A stretch of 64,000 nt of DNA from Phytohabitans flavus (GTDB taxonomy: Bacteria; Actinomycetota; Actinomycetes; Mycobacteriales; Micromonosporaceae). Made by a program: the position numbers and the translations under genes. Shown here piece by piece: positions 50,479-59,170 of this stretch. Where the stretch lies: assembly GCF_011764545.1 (NCBI RefSeq), contig NZ_AP022870.1, positions 4,572,001-4,636,000 on the forward strand, written 5' to 3'. How positions within the stretch are numbered: position 1 is the first letter of the stretch; each line of letters opens with the position of its first letter. Below the pieces are notes generated by a model that searched no databases, had not been told where the DNA came from, and was given only the letters and a program-made list of their open reading frames with translations.

Positions 50479-51375
50479 TCAGCTCTCCTCGGACCGGAAG
50501 GCGCGCAGTTGGAACGCGTTGATGATGATCAGGGCGACCAGCACGATGACGGAGATGGCCGCCGCGACGCCGAGGTCGTTCTGGCCCTGGAACGCCACCG
50601 AGTAGATGAGCTGCACCACGGTGATCGTGCTGTTGTCCGGGCCGCCCTTGGTCAGGATGTAGAACTGCTCGAAGGCCAGCAGCGAGCCGGTCACGCAGAG
50701 CACGGTGGTCAGCGCGAGCGTGGGGCGCAGCAGCGGCAGGGTCACCCGCCAGAAGGTCTGCCAGCGGCTGGCGCCGTCCGAGCGGGCCGCCTCGAAGACG
50801 TCCGCCGGGATGCCTTGCAGGCCGACGAGCATGAGGACCATGTAGAAGCCGGCGTACCGCCACACGATCAGGAAGGTCGTCGACAGCAGTGCCGCCGTCG
50901 GCGAGCCGAGGAAGTCGAAGCCCCAGCTCTCCATCAGCGGCGCGAGCGGGCTCGCGTACGGCGAGTAGAACACGTAGAACAGCAGCGACGCCGAGGCCAG
51001 CCCGAGTGCGCTGGGGATCAGGAACGACGCGCGGAGCAGGTTGTTCCACCGGCTCGACTCCTGCACCAGCAGGGCCAAACCCAACCCCAGGACCAGCAGC
51101 AGTACGGTCGCGAGCACCGTGTACTTGACGGTGAACACCACGGAGTCGGTGAAGAAGCGGTGGTCGACCGCCTTCACGAAGTTGTCCGGAGCGTTGAACC
51201 CCTGGTCGCCGGTGAGCAGCGGCCATCTCGACACCGACATCTTCACGACGAGCCCCAGCGGCACGACGAACAGCGCCACCACGAAGACGGCCGTCGGTGT
51301 CGCGTAGAGCCAGCCGAGCAGGGCATGCCGGCCACGGGGTCGCGCACGGCCCCGCGTGGCCGTATTGGCGCTCAT
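50479..51375 (-). CDS. Carbohydrate ABC transporter permease (MalF-like)
   Basis: 298 residues from ATG 51375 (GAGAGG site). Six helices, with the EAA loop 'DVFEAARSDGASRWQTFWRV' and 'TLPLLRPTLALTTVLC'. A longer in-frame start (51450) would run into the hairpin after the binding-protein gene, so it is rejected. Pairs with the MalG-like permease to form the importer channel. Confidence 0.94.
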   Translation of the reverse strand: MSANTATRGRARPRGRHALLGWLYATPTAVFVVALFVVPLGLVVKMSVSRWPLLTGDQGFNAPDNFVKAVDHRFFTDSVVFTVKYTVLATVLLLVLGLGLALLVQESSRWNNLLRASFLIPSALGLASASLLFYVFYSPYASPLAPLMESWGFDFLGSPTAALLSTTFLIVWRYAGFYMVLMLVGLQGIPADVFEAARSDGASRWQTFWRVTLPLLRPTLALTTVLCVTGSLLAFEQFYILTKGGPDNSTITVVQLIYSVAFQGQNDLGVAAAISVIVLVALIIINAFQLRAFRSEES

Positions 51376-51412
51376 GGGAACCTCTCGTTCGTTCGGCGGA
51401 AGGGCTATTGGG

Positions 51413-51450
51413 GTGCGGGCGGGTGCCGGGCATCGGGCACCCGCCCGCAC
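51413..51450 (-). terminator. Strong intercistronic hairpin after the sugar-binding-protein gene
   Basis: GTGCGGGCGGGTGCC pairs with GGCACCCGCCCGCAC (15 perfect bp, 8-nt loop) between the binding protein and first permease. Such hairpins typically allow high binding-protein expression with reduced read-through into permeases. Confidence 0.75.
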
Positions 51451-51456
51451 GTTGGT

Positions 51457-52758
51457 CTACTGCTGAAGTACCGCGGTGATCTCTTCGTTGTCCTTCTGCA
51501 GATCGCCCTTGCCGTTCAGCACCTGGTTGCGCACGAGCGTCAGCCACGGGCTGTTCGGCGCGTTGAACGCCTGCTGGAAGTTCAGCGCGACAGGGGTGTC
51601 ACCCTGGCCGGCCACCTGGTTGATGGTCACCAGCCGCGGGTCCGCCGTGGCGTACTTGTTGCTCGCCAGGTCGGCACGGGACACCACGTCCTTGTTCTTC
51701 GCCAGCACCTCGACCTGGGCGTCCTCGGACATCATCCAGCTCAGGAAGTTCCAGGCCTGAGCCGCCTTCTTCGAGTCCTTGGAGACACCGATGCCGTCAC
51801 CACCGACGAAGGTGGAGGCACCGCCGCCGGGGCCGGGGATGCCGGAAACGCCGGCCTCGAACGGGGTCGAGGAGAGCAGCGTCGCCGGGTAGAACATCAG
51901 ACCGACCTTGCCCTCGGTGAACGCGGCCGTCCACGTAGGACCGGTCTCGCCCGCCGAGGAGGGCAGCACCGCGCCGGACTTCCACAGGTCAGCCCAGGTG
52001 CTGTACACCTTCTGGGCGGTGTCGTCGGCGAGCTTGGACTCCTTGCCGTCCGGGCTCATCACCTCGGCGCCGCCGGCCCACATGGACGGGAACCAGGTGA
52101 AGACCAGGCACCCACCGCAGTTCAGGCCGGCCGCGGTGCCGTAGACGCCGTCCTTCTTCAGGGCCTGGATCTTCTTGGCCGCGTCGGCGTACTCCTCGAG
52201 CGTCGTCGGGCCCTTCTCCGGGTCCAGTCCGGCGTCCTTGAAGAGCTGCTTGTTCCAGAACAGCATCGACAGGTCCAGCACGAACGGCAGTACGTGCGGC
52301 TTGCCGTCCAGCGTGCCGGCCGACAGGTGGCCCTTGTTGATCTGGTCCTTGAACGACAGGCCGTTGATGTTCGAGCTGAGGTCCTGGAACAGGCCCTGGC
52401 TCACCCAGTTCGGCACGTACACGATGTCCGCGGCGAACAGGTCCGGCAGGCCGCCGGAGCCGGCCGCCGCACCCACCTTGGCCACGTAGTCGTCGTTGGG
52501 TACCACGGTCAGGCTGACCTTGTTCTGGTGGCTCGCGTTGTACGCGTCCACCAGCAGCTTCGCCTGCTTCTCCAGCGGTGCGCGGGTCCACAGGGTCAGC
52601 TCGCTGCCGTCGTCGACCCCGTTGGGGCCGGCCTGGGCCGCGTCCGTACCGCCGCCTCCGTCGTCGCCGCCGCACGCCGCCACGGCGAGCACAAGCGTCG
52701 CCGCGAGGGCCCCGGCCAGCGACCGCAGGGCGGACCGCCTGCCCAAGGTTCTTCTCAT
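51457..52758 (-). CDS. Extracellular sugar-binding lipoprotein (ABC importer, CUT1)
   Basis: 433 residues from ATG 52758 (GAGGAGG site). Lipoprotein signal with lipobox 'LAVAAC' followed by 'GGDDGGGG'. The mature domain has the family-1 solute-binding pattern: 'ELTLWTRAPLEKQAKLLVDA', 'VVPNDDYVAKVGAAAGSGGL', 'DLFAADIVYVPNWVSQG', 'MFWNKQ.FKDAGLDPEKGPT'. It captures an oligosaccharide, by context arabino-oligosaccharide or arabinose, and passes it to the two permeases downstream. Confidence 0.94.
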   Translation of the reverse strand: MRRTLGRRSALRSLAGALAATLVLAVAACGGDDGGGGTDAAQAGPNGVDDGSELTLWTRAPLEKQAKLLVDAYNASHQNKVSLTVVPNDDYVAKVGAAAGSGGLPDLFAADIVYVPNWVSQGLFQDLSSNINGLSFKDQINKGHLSAGTLDGKPHVLPFVLDLSMLFWNKQLFKDAGLDPEKGPTTLEEYADAAKKIQALKKDGVYGTAAGLNCGGCLVFTWFPSMWAGGAEVMSPDGKESKLADDTAQKVYSTWADLWKSGAVLPSSAGETGPTWTAAFTEGKVGLMFYPATLLSSTPFEAGVSGIPGPGGGASTFVGGDGIGVSKDSKKAAQAWNFLSWMMSEDAQVEVLAKNKDVVSRADLASNKYATADPRLVTINQVAGQGDTPVALNFQQAFNAPNSPWLTLVRNQVLNGKGDLQKDNEEITAVLQQ

Positions 52759-52810
52759 TTGGTTGTCCTCCTCAGGTTTATGGGTCTTCGTTTCGTTTCG
52801 ATCGGGCTGC

Positions 52811-54318
52811 CTACAGCCGCTGTGCCAGCCGGTGGTAGGCGCTGTTCCAGCGGAGGCGGTCGGCGAACGAGCGGTGTTCGGTCGTCGAGTCGATCATGGC
52901 AAGCTCGATCCCGGCCATCTCGGCGAAGTCGGCGAGTGCCTCTCGGCCGACCGCGGTGCTGAGCACGGTGTGGTGCGGCCCGCCAGCGAGCAGCCAGCAC
53001 TCGGCCGACGTGGCGAGGTCGGGGCGGGGCTTCCAGACCGCGCGGGCCACGGGCAGCCGCGGCAGCGGCTCGTCCGGCTCCACGAGGTCGATCTCGTTGG
53101 CGGTCAGGCGGAGGCGGCCACCAAGGTCGGCGAGGCCAACCACGATCCCTGGGCCGGGCGCCGCGGTGAAGACCAGGCGGACCGGGTCTTCGCGGTCGCC
53201 GATCGACAGCGGGTGGATCTGGAGGCTCGGCCGGTCGCCGGCGATGCTCGGGCAGACCTCGAGCATGTGCGCGCCGAGGACCTTCGGCTCGCCGGGCCCG
53301 AAGTGGTAGGTGTAGTCCTCCATGAACGACGTGCCGCCGGGCGCGTCGCCGGCCACCACCTTGAGGATCCGCAGCAGTGCCGCGGTCTTCCAGTCGCCCT
53401 CGCCGCCGAACCCGTAGCCGTCGGCCATCAGGTTCTGCACGGCGAGGCCGGGAAGCTGCCGCAGCCCGCCCAGGTCCTCGAAGTTCGTGGTGAAGGCCCC
53501 GAAGCCGCCGTCTTCGAGGAACTGCCGGAGGCCGATCTCGATCCGTGCGCCGTACCGCAGGGACTCGTGCCGCTCGCCGCCACGCCGCAGCTCCGGGGCT
53601 ACGTCGTAGCGCTCTTCGTACTCGCCGACCAGCTTGTTCACGTTAACGTCCGCAACCTCGTCAACGCTCGCGACCAGCGCGTTTACCCCGTACCCGTTGA
53701 CCGAGACGCCGAGGGTCGCCTGCGCGCCGACCTTGTCGCCTTCGGTCACCGCGACGTCGCGCATGTTGTCGCCGAAGCGCGCCAGCTTCAGGGACCGGGC
53801 GGCTCGCCAGCCGGTCGCCGCGCGGGCCCAGATGCTGATCCGCTCGCGCACGGCCGGGTCGCCGGCGAAGCCGACCACGGTCTTGCGGGCCACGCCCAGC
53901 CGCGACTGCACGTACCCGAACTCGCGGTCGCCGTGCGCGGCCTGGTTGAGGTTCATGAAGTCCATGTCCAACTCGGACCAGGGCAACGAGCGGTTGGCCT
54001 GCGTGTGCAGGTGCAGCAACGGCTTGCCCAGCGCCGACAGCCCGGCGATCCACGCCTTCGCCGGGGAGAACGTGTGCATCCAGGCGATGACGCCGACGAC
54101 CGCGTCGTCAGTGGTGGCGTCGAGCAGGGTGCGGCGGATCGCCTCGGCCGTGGTGAGGACCGGCTTCCACACCAGACGCGGCCCCGCCCCAAGCCGGCCG
54201 CGACCGACTGGCACACGTCGCGCGACTGCTCCGCGACCTGTTCGAGCACCTTCTCCCCGTACAGCGACTGGCTTCCGGTCAGAAACCAGATCTCCGCCGG
54301 CTCTTCCGCGATGCCCAC
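52811..54318 (-). pseudogene. araA: L-arabinose isomerase, one frameshift near the 5' end (probable homopolymer error)
   Basis: From ATG 54318: 'EEPAEIWFLTGSQSLYGEKV' and 'LEQVAEQSRDVCQSVAAGLG' are the classic AraA N-terminus; then the frame breaks at the CCCCGCCCC runs (54182-54190). Restoring one base gives 'GPRLVWKPVLTTAEAIRRTL' and the rest of a normal AraA: 'VIAWMHTFSPAKAWIAGL', 'NLNQAAHGDREFGY', 'AFTTNFEDLGGLRQLPGLAV' (catalytic Glu), 'GYGFGGEGDWKTAALLRI' (second Glu) and later metal-binding His. Repaired length ~502 residues, as usual. Cytoplasmic Mn2+ enzyme converting L-arabinose to L-ribulose. First gene of the importer operon; two GAAA..TTTC operators lie upstream. Confidence 0.87.
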
Positions 54319-54344
54319 GACGGCCCACCCGCCTCTTCCTCGTT

Positions 54345-54360
54345 CCGAAAACCTTTTCGG
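54345..54360. promoter_or_regulatory. LacI-family operator upstream of araA (GAAAACCTTTTC class)
   Basis: CCGAAAA-CC-TTTTCGG, perfect 7-bp arms, 26 nt upstream of the araA start. The same GAAAACCTTTTC core occurs upstream of the lacI gene at 55646-55657, pointing to the adjacent LacI protein as its ligand. Confidence 0.8.
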
Positions 54361-54460
54361 AGGATTCTGGCCGGCTGTTACGGTCGTGTCAACAGTTGAT
54401 TTCCACGCCCTGGTGAAGATCCATCGACTCGCTTCACCTCACGCCGGTTGCGGGCCGAAA

Positions 54461-54479
54461 CATCGAAATGTTTTCGATG
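54461..54479. promoter_or_regulatory. Second operator-like palindrome upstream of araA
   Basis: CATCGAAA-TGT-TTTCGATG, perfect 8-bp arms with 3-nt spacer, sharing the GAAA...TTTC half-sites of the araA operator. A second site could support looping. Confidence 0.65.
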
Positions 54480-54535
54480 ATCACGGAGAGTCAGCAAGAT
54501 CCAGCCGCGGCCTGCGCGCGGCCGCGCGGCGCGAC

Positions 54536-55566
54536 TCAGCCGACGGGCGCGGTCGAGTCGCGCATCACGACGCGGCCCGGATACTGCTCCGACGTGGGCG
54601 GATCCCCGCCGTCGATAGCGGCGAAGAGATGCCGGCCGGCGACCGCGCCGAGGCGTTCGAGATTCATGTCGATGCTCGTCAGGCGCGGCCGGGAGTGGGC
54701 GGCGATGGCGTCCCAGTTGTCGAACCCGATCACGGAGATCGCATGGGGCACATCGCGCCCGAGGTCACGCAGGGTCTCCAGGACGCCCCGCGCGATCTGG
54801 TCGCTGCCGCAGAAAATGGCGTCCACCTCGGGGTGCTGCTCGACCACGATGTGCGCCGCGGCCCTCCCCAGGTCTCGTCCCACGACCCGTAGTACGGCTT
54901 GCCGCCGAGCATGGTCAGGCCCGCGTCGGTGAGCGCGGCGGCCGCACCCTCGGCTCGGTCCCGGGCCGCCGCGAAGCCGGGCTCGCCGGTGACGTGGGCG
55001 ATGTTGCGCCGGCCGCAGGCCAGGAGGTGGTCGATGGCGAGCCGGCCGCCGCCAACGTTGTCGACGGTGATGGAGATGTCGCCCGGGTCGGCCGAGGGGG
55101 CGTAGACGTATACGACGGGTACCGGGATGGTGCCAGCCAGTGGCGGCCGGGGGTCGGTGTCGGACCCCACGACGATCAAGCCGTCGACGCGCCGGGAGAG
55201 CAGGGCACGGACGTGGTACGCCTCGCGGATCGCGTCGCCGCGCGCGTCGCAAAGGAAGACCGAGACCTGCCCGGCCCCGAAGGCGTCCTCCGCGCCCATC
55301 AGGATGGGGATCGAGAACCGGCCCTCCAGGTCGCTCGTGAGCAGGCCGACCGTGCCGGTACGGCCGCCGAGCAGGGCGCGGGCGAGGGCGTTCGGCGCGA
55401 AGGAGAGCAGCTCGGCGGCCTTGAGCACGCGGGCCCGGGTGGCCGCCTTGACCTCGTCCCGGCCGTTGATGGCCTTGGACGCGGTGGCCACCGACACCCC
55501 GGCGAGCTTCGCGACATCGGTCAGCGTAGGTGCCCGGTTGGCGGGCACCTCTGGCTCAGTACTCAT
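54536..55566 (-). pseudogene. LacI-family transcriptional regulator, one frameshift (probable homopolymer error)
   Basis: From ATG 55566: HTH 'TLTDVAKLAGVSVATASKAI', then 'NGRDEVKAATRARVLKAAEL', hinge and the periplasmic-binding-like core ('TGTVGLLTSDLEGRFSIPIL'). At C4 54866-54869 the frame breaks after 'SWDETWG'; one more base joins it to 'RAAAHIVVEQHPEVDAIFCG', 'SDQIARGVLETLRDLGRDVP', 'SVIGFDNWDAIAAHSRPRLT' and 'ERLGAVAGRHLFAAIDGGDP', a normal LacI C-terminus ending at 54536. Repaired length ~343. Probably the arabinose-responsive repressor of araA and the importer and of itself, by the shared operator sequence. Confidence 0.87.
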
Positions 55567-55645
55567 CTGACGCTCCCCTCAGCGACCGACCCCCGGCCGC
55601 TCCCGGTAGCGCCTTGACGATCACCTCCTACGACAGTACCGTCCT

Positions 55646-55657
55646 GAAAACCTTTTC
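55646..55657. promoter_or_regulatory. Operator core upstream of lacI
   Basis: GAAAACCTTTTC, identical in core to the araA operator at 54345-54360, 79 nt upstream of the regulator's start codon. It implies autoregulation. Confidence 0.72.
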
Positions 55658-55731
55658 GCCGAAGCCCCACCGCCGGCCTCCGGCCGTCACGCAGCGCCAG
55701 TCAGGTCCACAGTGGAAGCGGACACCGGTGA

Positions 55732-55757
55732 CCGGCGCGGGCCGGAGCCCGCGCCGG
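55732..55757 (-). terminator. Stem-loop after the acetamidase/formamidase gene
   Basis: CCGGCGCGGGC pairs with GCCCGCGCCGG (11 perfect bp, CGGA loop) 7 nt beyond the minus-strand stop at 55765. No U-tract. Confidence 0.65.
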
Positions 55758-55764
55758 GGTCGGC

Positions 55765-57012
55765 TCAGCGGCGGCGCTTGAAGACGCTCTTGGGGATGTG
55801 GCCGGTCACGACCTGGGTACGGTCGACGACCTCGGCGTTGTGGTAGTTGACCGCGATCGAGGCGAACGAGTACGCCTTGGGGACGGTCAGGCCCTGGGTC
55901 GTGACGAGGAAGTCGACGGTCTTCTCGACCGCGAACCGCATGGCCCGGTCGAGGTCCCAGTGGATGCCCATCATGATCCAGTAGTCGTCGTTCTCGGCCC
56001 ACGGCAGCTCGGTCACCGTGTTCTTGATCAACGAAATGCGGAAGGTGCCGGAGAGCGAGTGCTCGATGGCGGTACCGCTGACCTCGCCGTCGCCCTGGCA
56101 GCTGTGCGGGTCACCCATGAAGATCTGCGCGCCGGGCTGGAAGACCGGCAGGTAGAGCGTCGTACCCGCGATGAGGTCGCGGCAGTCCATGTTGCCGCCG
56201 AACTTGCCCGGAGGCGTCGAGTTCTGCACGCCGGTGGCGGGCGGCGGGGCGTCCTCGGTGTTGCCGATGAACTCGCCCGTGGGCGAGGCGACCGCGATGA
56301 TGCCCATGAACTTGTTGGTCGGGATCTTGATGTCGTCAGAGAAGAAGACGACCTCCTCACCGCGGTACATGCCGGTCCGGTACATGTGGGTACGGACGTC
56401 GGGCCAGACACCGGCCGGCATGCCCGGCGGGATCTGGGCGGGGATGTCGAGGCCCACGTCCCCCTCGCGCCAGCCGGGGTAGAAGTTGGCCATGACGCCG
56501 CCGGTCGGCGCCGTGCCGTTGAAGCCGTAGGGCACCCGGGTGTCGATGTCGAGGATGTCGATCGCGACGGTGTCGCCCGGCTGGGCGCCCTGGACGTAGA
56601 TCGGACCGGTCAGGATGTGCCCGCCGTACTGCCGGTTGGTCGCCTGCCGCTCGGGGATGGTGTCCCAGAACGACAGCGCGTCGGGCAGCACCTCGTGCGG
56701 CTTGACGCCGAAGGCGCCGAAGTAGTCGCGGGGGTTGACGGACGAGTTGGTGAGGCCCTGCTGGGAGAGGGTGTCGACGCGGACGGTCTCGCCCGATCTC
56801 ATCGTGAGGGCCGGCTCCCAGCCGATCGGGAAGCCGCCCCAGTGCAGGTGGTCAGGGGTGGACTTGAGGTGGTGCTTCCACTTGGGCTTAGAGCCGCCCT
56901 TATGAGCCTGGGCAGGGGCGGCTACGGTGGCGGTACCGGCCGCGACGGTCGCGGCAAGACCCGCGGTCAGTACGCTCCGCCGGCTCGCCGAGCTCCAGTG
57001 GTTGGTGGACAT
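55765..57012 (-). CDS. Secreted acetamidase/formamidase-family protein
   Basis: 415 residues from ATG 57012. The N-terminus 'SASRRSVLTAGLAATVAAGT' has a twin-arginine-like signal cut near 'AQAH'. The mature part follows FmdA/AmdA: 'LKSTPDHLHWGGFPIGWEPA', 'GHILTGPIYVQGAQPGDTVA', 'NMDCRDLIAGTTLYLPVFQP', 'GAQIFMGDPHSCQGDGEVSG' (metal and catalytic region). The family hydrolyses short amides to ammonia and acid; export of such an enzyme is noteworthy. It is separate from the arabinose operon, with its own hairpin. Confidence 0.9.
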   Translation of the reverse strand: MSTNHWSSASRRSVLTAGLAATVAAGTATVAAPAQAHKGGSKPKWKHHLKSTPDHLHWGGFPIGWEPALTMRSGETVRVDTLSQQGLTNSSVNPRDYFGAFGVKPHEVLPDALSFWDTIPERQATNRQYGGHILTGPIYVQGAQPGDTVAIDILDIDTRVPYGFNGTAPTGGVMANFYPGWREGDVGLDIPAQIPPGMPAGVWPDVRTHMYRTGMYRGEEVVFFSDDIKIPTNKFMGIIAVASPTGEFIGNTEDAPPPATGVQNSTPPGKFGGNMDCRDLIAGTTLYLPVFQPGAQIFMGDPHSCQGDGEVSGTAIEHSLSGTFRISLIKNTVTELPWAENDDYWIMMGIHWDLDRAMRFAVEKTVDFLVTTQGLTVPKAYSFASIAVNYHNAEVVDRTQVVTGHIPKSVFKRRR

Positions 57013-57240
57013 GCAGAACCTCCATCGCTACAAGGGCACGGCAGGTCCGAACGCCGCTGATCGGACGCGTCCCTCCGATGATCAAGGTGGGTGGGGTTCA
57101 CCGTCGCGGTGCGCTGTTTCGGGTGCGTGACGATCTTGCAAATCCGGTGTGCCGCCAATCGAGAAGCACACCAAAGTAGCGGCCCGGATCGCCTTCCGGC
57201 CGCAGCGCCGCCAACTCGCCGGCTCGTAGCGTCTGGGCTC

Positions 57241-58419
57241 GTGACGGTCAGTCTGCACGCGCCATCCGGACCCGTGGCCCCGGCGGAACGGGCGCTCGGT
57301 CCGGACCTGGCGCGCGGTTTCATGCTGCTGTTCATCGCGCTGGCCAACTCGCACTACTTTCTGAGCGCCCCGGTGGTGCTGGGCGGGTACCCGCAGGACG
57401 GCTCGGCGCTCGACTCGGCCGTCACCTGGCTGATCGCCACCTTTGTGGACGGTCGGGCGTTTCCGATGTTCGGGCTGCTGTTCGGGTACGGCGTCGCGCA
57501 GATCGTGCGCCGGCAGGCCGAGCGCAAGCCCAGCGCCGTCCGCCTACTGCTCTGGCGGCGGGCCGCCGTACTCGTGGTCGTGGGCCTGCTGGACGCGCTG
57601 CTGTTCTTCGTCGGCGACATCCTGGCCATGTACGGCGTGCTGCTGTTCGTGGGCGCGTGGCTGGTACGCGTACGGGACCGCTGGCTGCTGACGATCGCGC
57701 TGGGCTTCATGGTGCTCGTCTCGATGCCCAGCCCGGACTCGATGTCGATCAGCCCGAACGGGCCGGACGCGTCGATGCTCCCGCCGGACGTGATCACGAT
57801 GATCGTGGAGCGGGTACCGATGGCGCTGTTCGTCGCCGGGCTGGGCCCGTTCGGGTTCATGTGCCCGTTTCTGATCGGCCTGTGGGCGGGCCGCCGGCGC
57901 ATCCTCGAGCAGCCCGAGCGGCACCGTACGCTGCTGCGCGTCACGGCCGTGGCCGGGATCGGCATCGCGGTGCTCGGTGCCCAGCCTGTCTCGCTGATGC
58001 TCGCGGGCGTGGTGGCGCCCCCGGACCAGTCGACGCTGGACCTGCTGGGCCCGCTGCACGACAGCAGCGGCGTCCTGGGCGGTTTCGGGTACGCCGCCGT
58101 GCTGGCCCTCATCGCGGCCCGGCTCGGCGCCCGCCGCGGGCCGGTGGTCGACGCGATCGCCGCCACCGGCCAGCGGTCGATGACCTGCTACCTGATGCAG
58201 TCGCCGGTTTGGGCGCTCATCTTCACGCCGTTCCTGCTCGACCTGTCCGGCCCGCTCGGCGTCACGAGCATGGCGCTGCTGGCCACCGCCACTTGGGTGC
58301 TCACTGTGGTGGCGGCCGACCAGATGCGCCGAGCCGGCCGCCGAGGCCCGTTCGAGCAGCTGGTCCGCCGCGTCACGTACGGCAGGACAGGCCCTAGCGG
58401 CCGGCGGCTGCCTGCTTGA
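57241..58419 (+). CDS. DUF418-family membrane protein
   Basis: About 392 residues from GTG 57241. Begins 'ALGPDLARGFMLLFIALANS', a YeiB/DUF418 N-terminus, then 'FVDGRAFPMFGLLFGYGVAQ' and about eight to ten helices; the DUF418 C-terminal domain is at 'GQRSMTCYLMQSPVWALIFT'. Function unknown; possibly transport or acyl transfer by distant similarity to acyltransferase-3 proteins. Earlier frame from 57091 is not family-like. No strong RBS, so it may be leaderless. The 3' end overlaps the convergent hydrolase by 26 nt. Confidence 0.88.
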   Translation: MTVSLHAPSGPVAPAERALGPDLARGFMLLFIALANSHYFLSAPVVLGGYPQDGSALDSAVTWLIATFVDGRAFPMFGLLFGYGVAQIVRRQAERKPSAVRLLLWRRAAVLVVVGLLDALLFFVGDILAMYGVLLFVGAWLVRVRDRWLLTIALGFMVLVSMPSPDSMSISPNGPDASMLPPDVITMIVERVPMALFVAGLGPFGFMCPFLIGLWAGRRRILEQPERHRTLLRVTAVAGIGIAVLGAQPVSLMLAGVVAPPDQSTLDLLGPLHDSSGVLGGFGYAAVLALIAARLGARRGPVVDAIAATGQRSMTCYLMQSPVWALIFTPFLLDLSGPLGVTSMALLATATWVLTVVAADQMRRAGRRGPFEQLVRRVTYGRTGPSGRRLPA

Positions 58420-59086
58420 TCAGGTCGGCGGCCACGGCGGGCTGGGAGACGTAGATGGAGTGACTGCCGGTGGCCTCCACCACGGTCGAGCCGGCCCGCT
58501 CGGACATCATCCGTTGGGCCGGCGGCGGGACCATCCGGTCCTCGGTGGAGATCAGGTACCAGCTCGGCTTCGCGCGCCACGCCGGCTCGTTGATCGCCCC
58601 GCTCAACGCGTCCACGCCCCACGGGACCTGGGCGTCAGCCATGAACGCGGCCTGCGCGTCCGGGAGGTCCCCGGCGAACGCCTCCTGGAACTTGTCCCGG
58701 TCCAGGAACAGGAAGCCGTCGGCCGGAGGCAGGATCGGCGGCGTCGGCGCTCCGGGCGGCGGGTTGGCGATGAGCGTGTTCACCGACTCGCCCTGGTCCG
58801 GCACGAACGCCGCGATGTACACGAGGGCGGTCACCTGCGGATGGTTGCCCGCCTCGGTGATCACCGCACCGCCGTACGAGTGCGCGACAAGCACGGTCGG
58901 GCCGGTCTGGCGGTCGAGGACCACCCGGGTGGCCTCGACGTCGCCGGCGAGCGACACCGTCGGGTTCTGGACGATGCTCACCTGGTAGCCGTCCTGCCTG
59001 AGCAGGTCGTAGACGCCCTGCCAGCCGGATCCGTCCACGAAGCCGCCGTGCACGAGCACGACATTTGACGCCGCTGGTGAAGTCAC
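58394..59086 (-). CDS. Alpha/beta hydrolase
   Basis: 230 residues. 'VVLVHGGFVDGSGWQGVYDL' (oxyanion loop), nucleophile Ser in 'VAHSYGGAVI', Asp in 'ISTEDRMVPP' and His in 'GSHSIYVSQP' make a complete catalytic triad; no signal peptide. It resembles small esterases of the salicylate-binding/methylesterase-like type. Substrate unknown. Confidence 0.9.
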   Translation of the reverse strand: MTSPAASNVVLVHGGFVDGSGWQGVYDLLRQDGYQVSIVQNPTVSLAGDVEATRVVLDRQTGPTVLVAHSYGGAVITEAGNHPQVTALVYIAAFVPDQGESVNTLIANPPPGAPTPPILPPADGFLFLDRDKFQEAFAGDLPDAQAAFMADAQVPWGVDALSGAINEPAWRAKPSWYLISTEDRMVPPPAQRMMSERAGSTVVEATGSHSIYVSQPAVAADLIKQAAAGR

Positions 59087-59170
59087 GAGCTGAGTGTGGA
59101 CCTGAGCGAGGGTACGGCGGCGGACATCCCGCTCGATTGGGTTAAATGACTCATGAGGTGACTGGTGGCC

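Noticed and set aside
47639..51547. A 1302-codon frame joining GH127 upstream through the permease region
   Set aside because: Only the part from ATG 49558 is GH127; upstream is antiframe of the two permeases.
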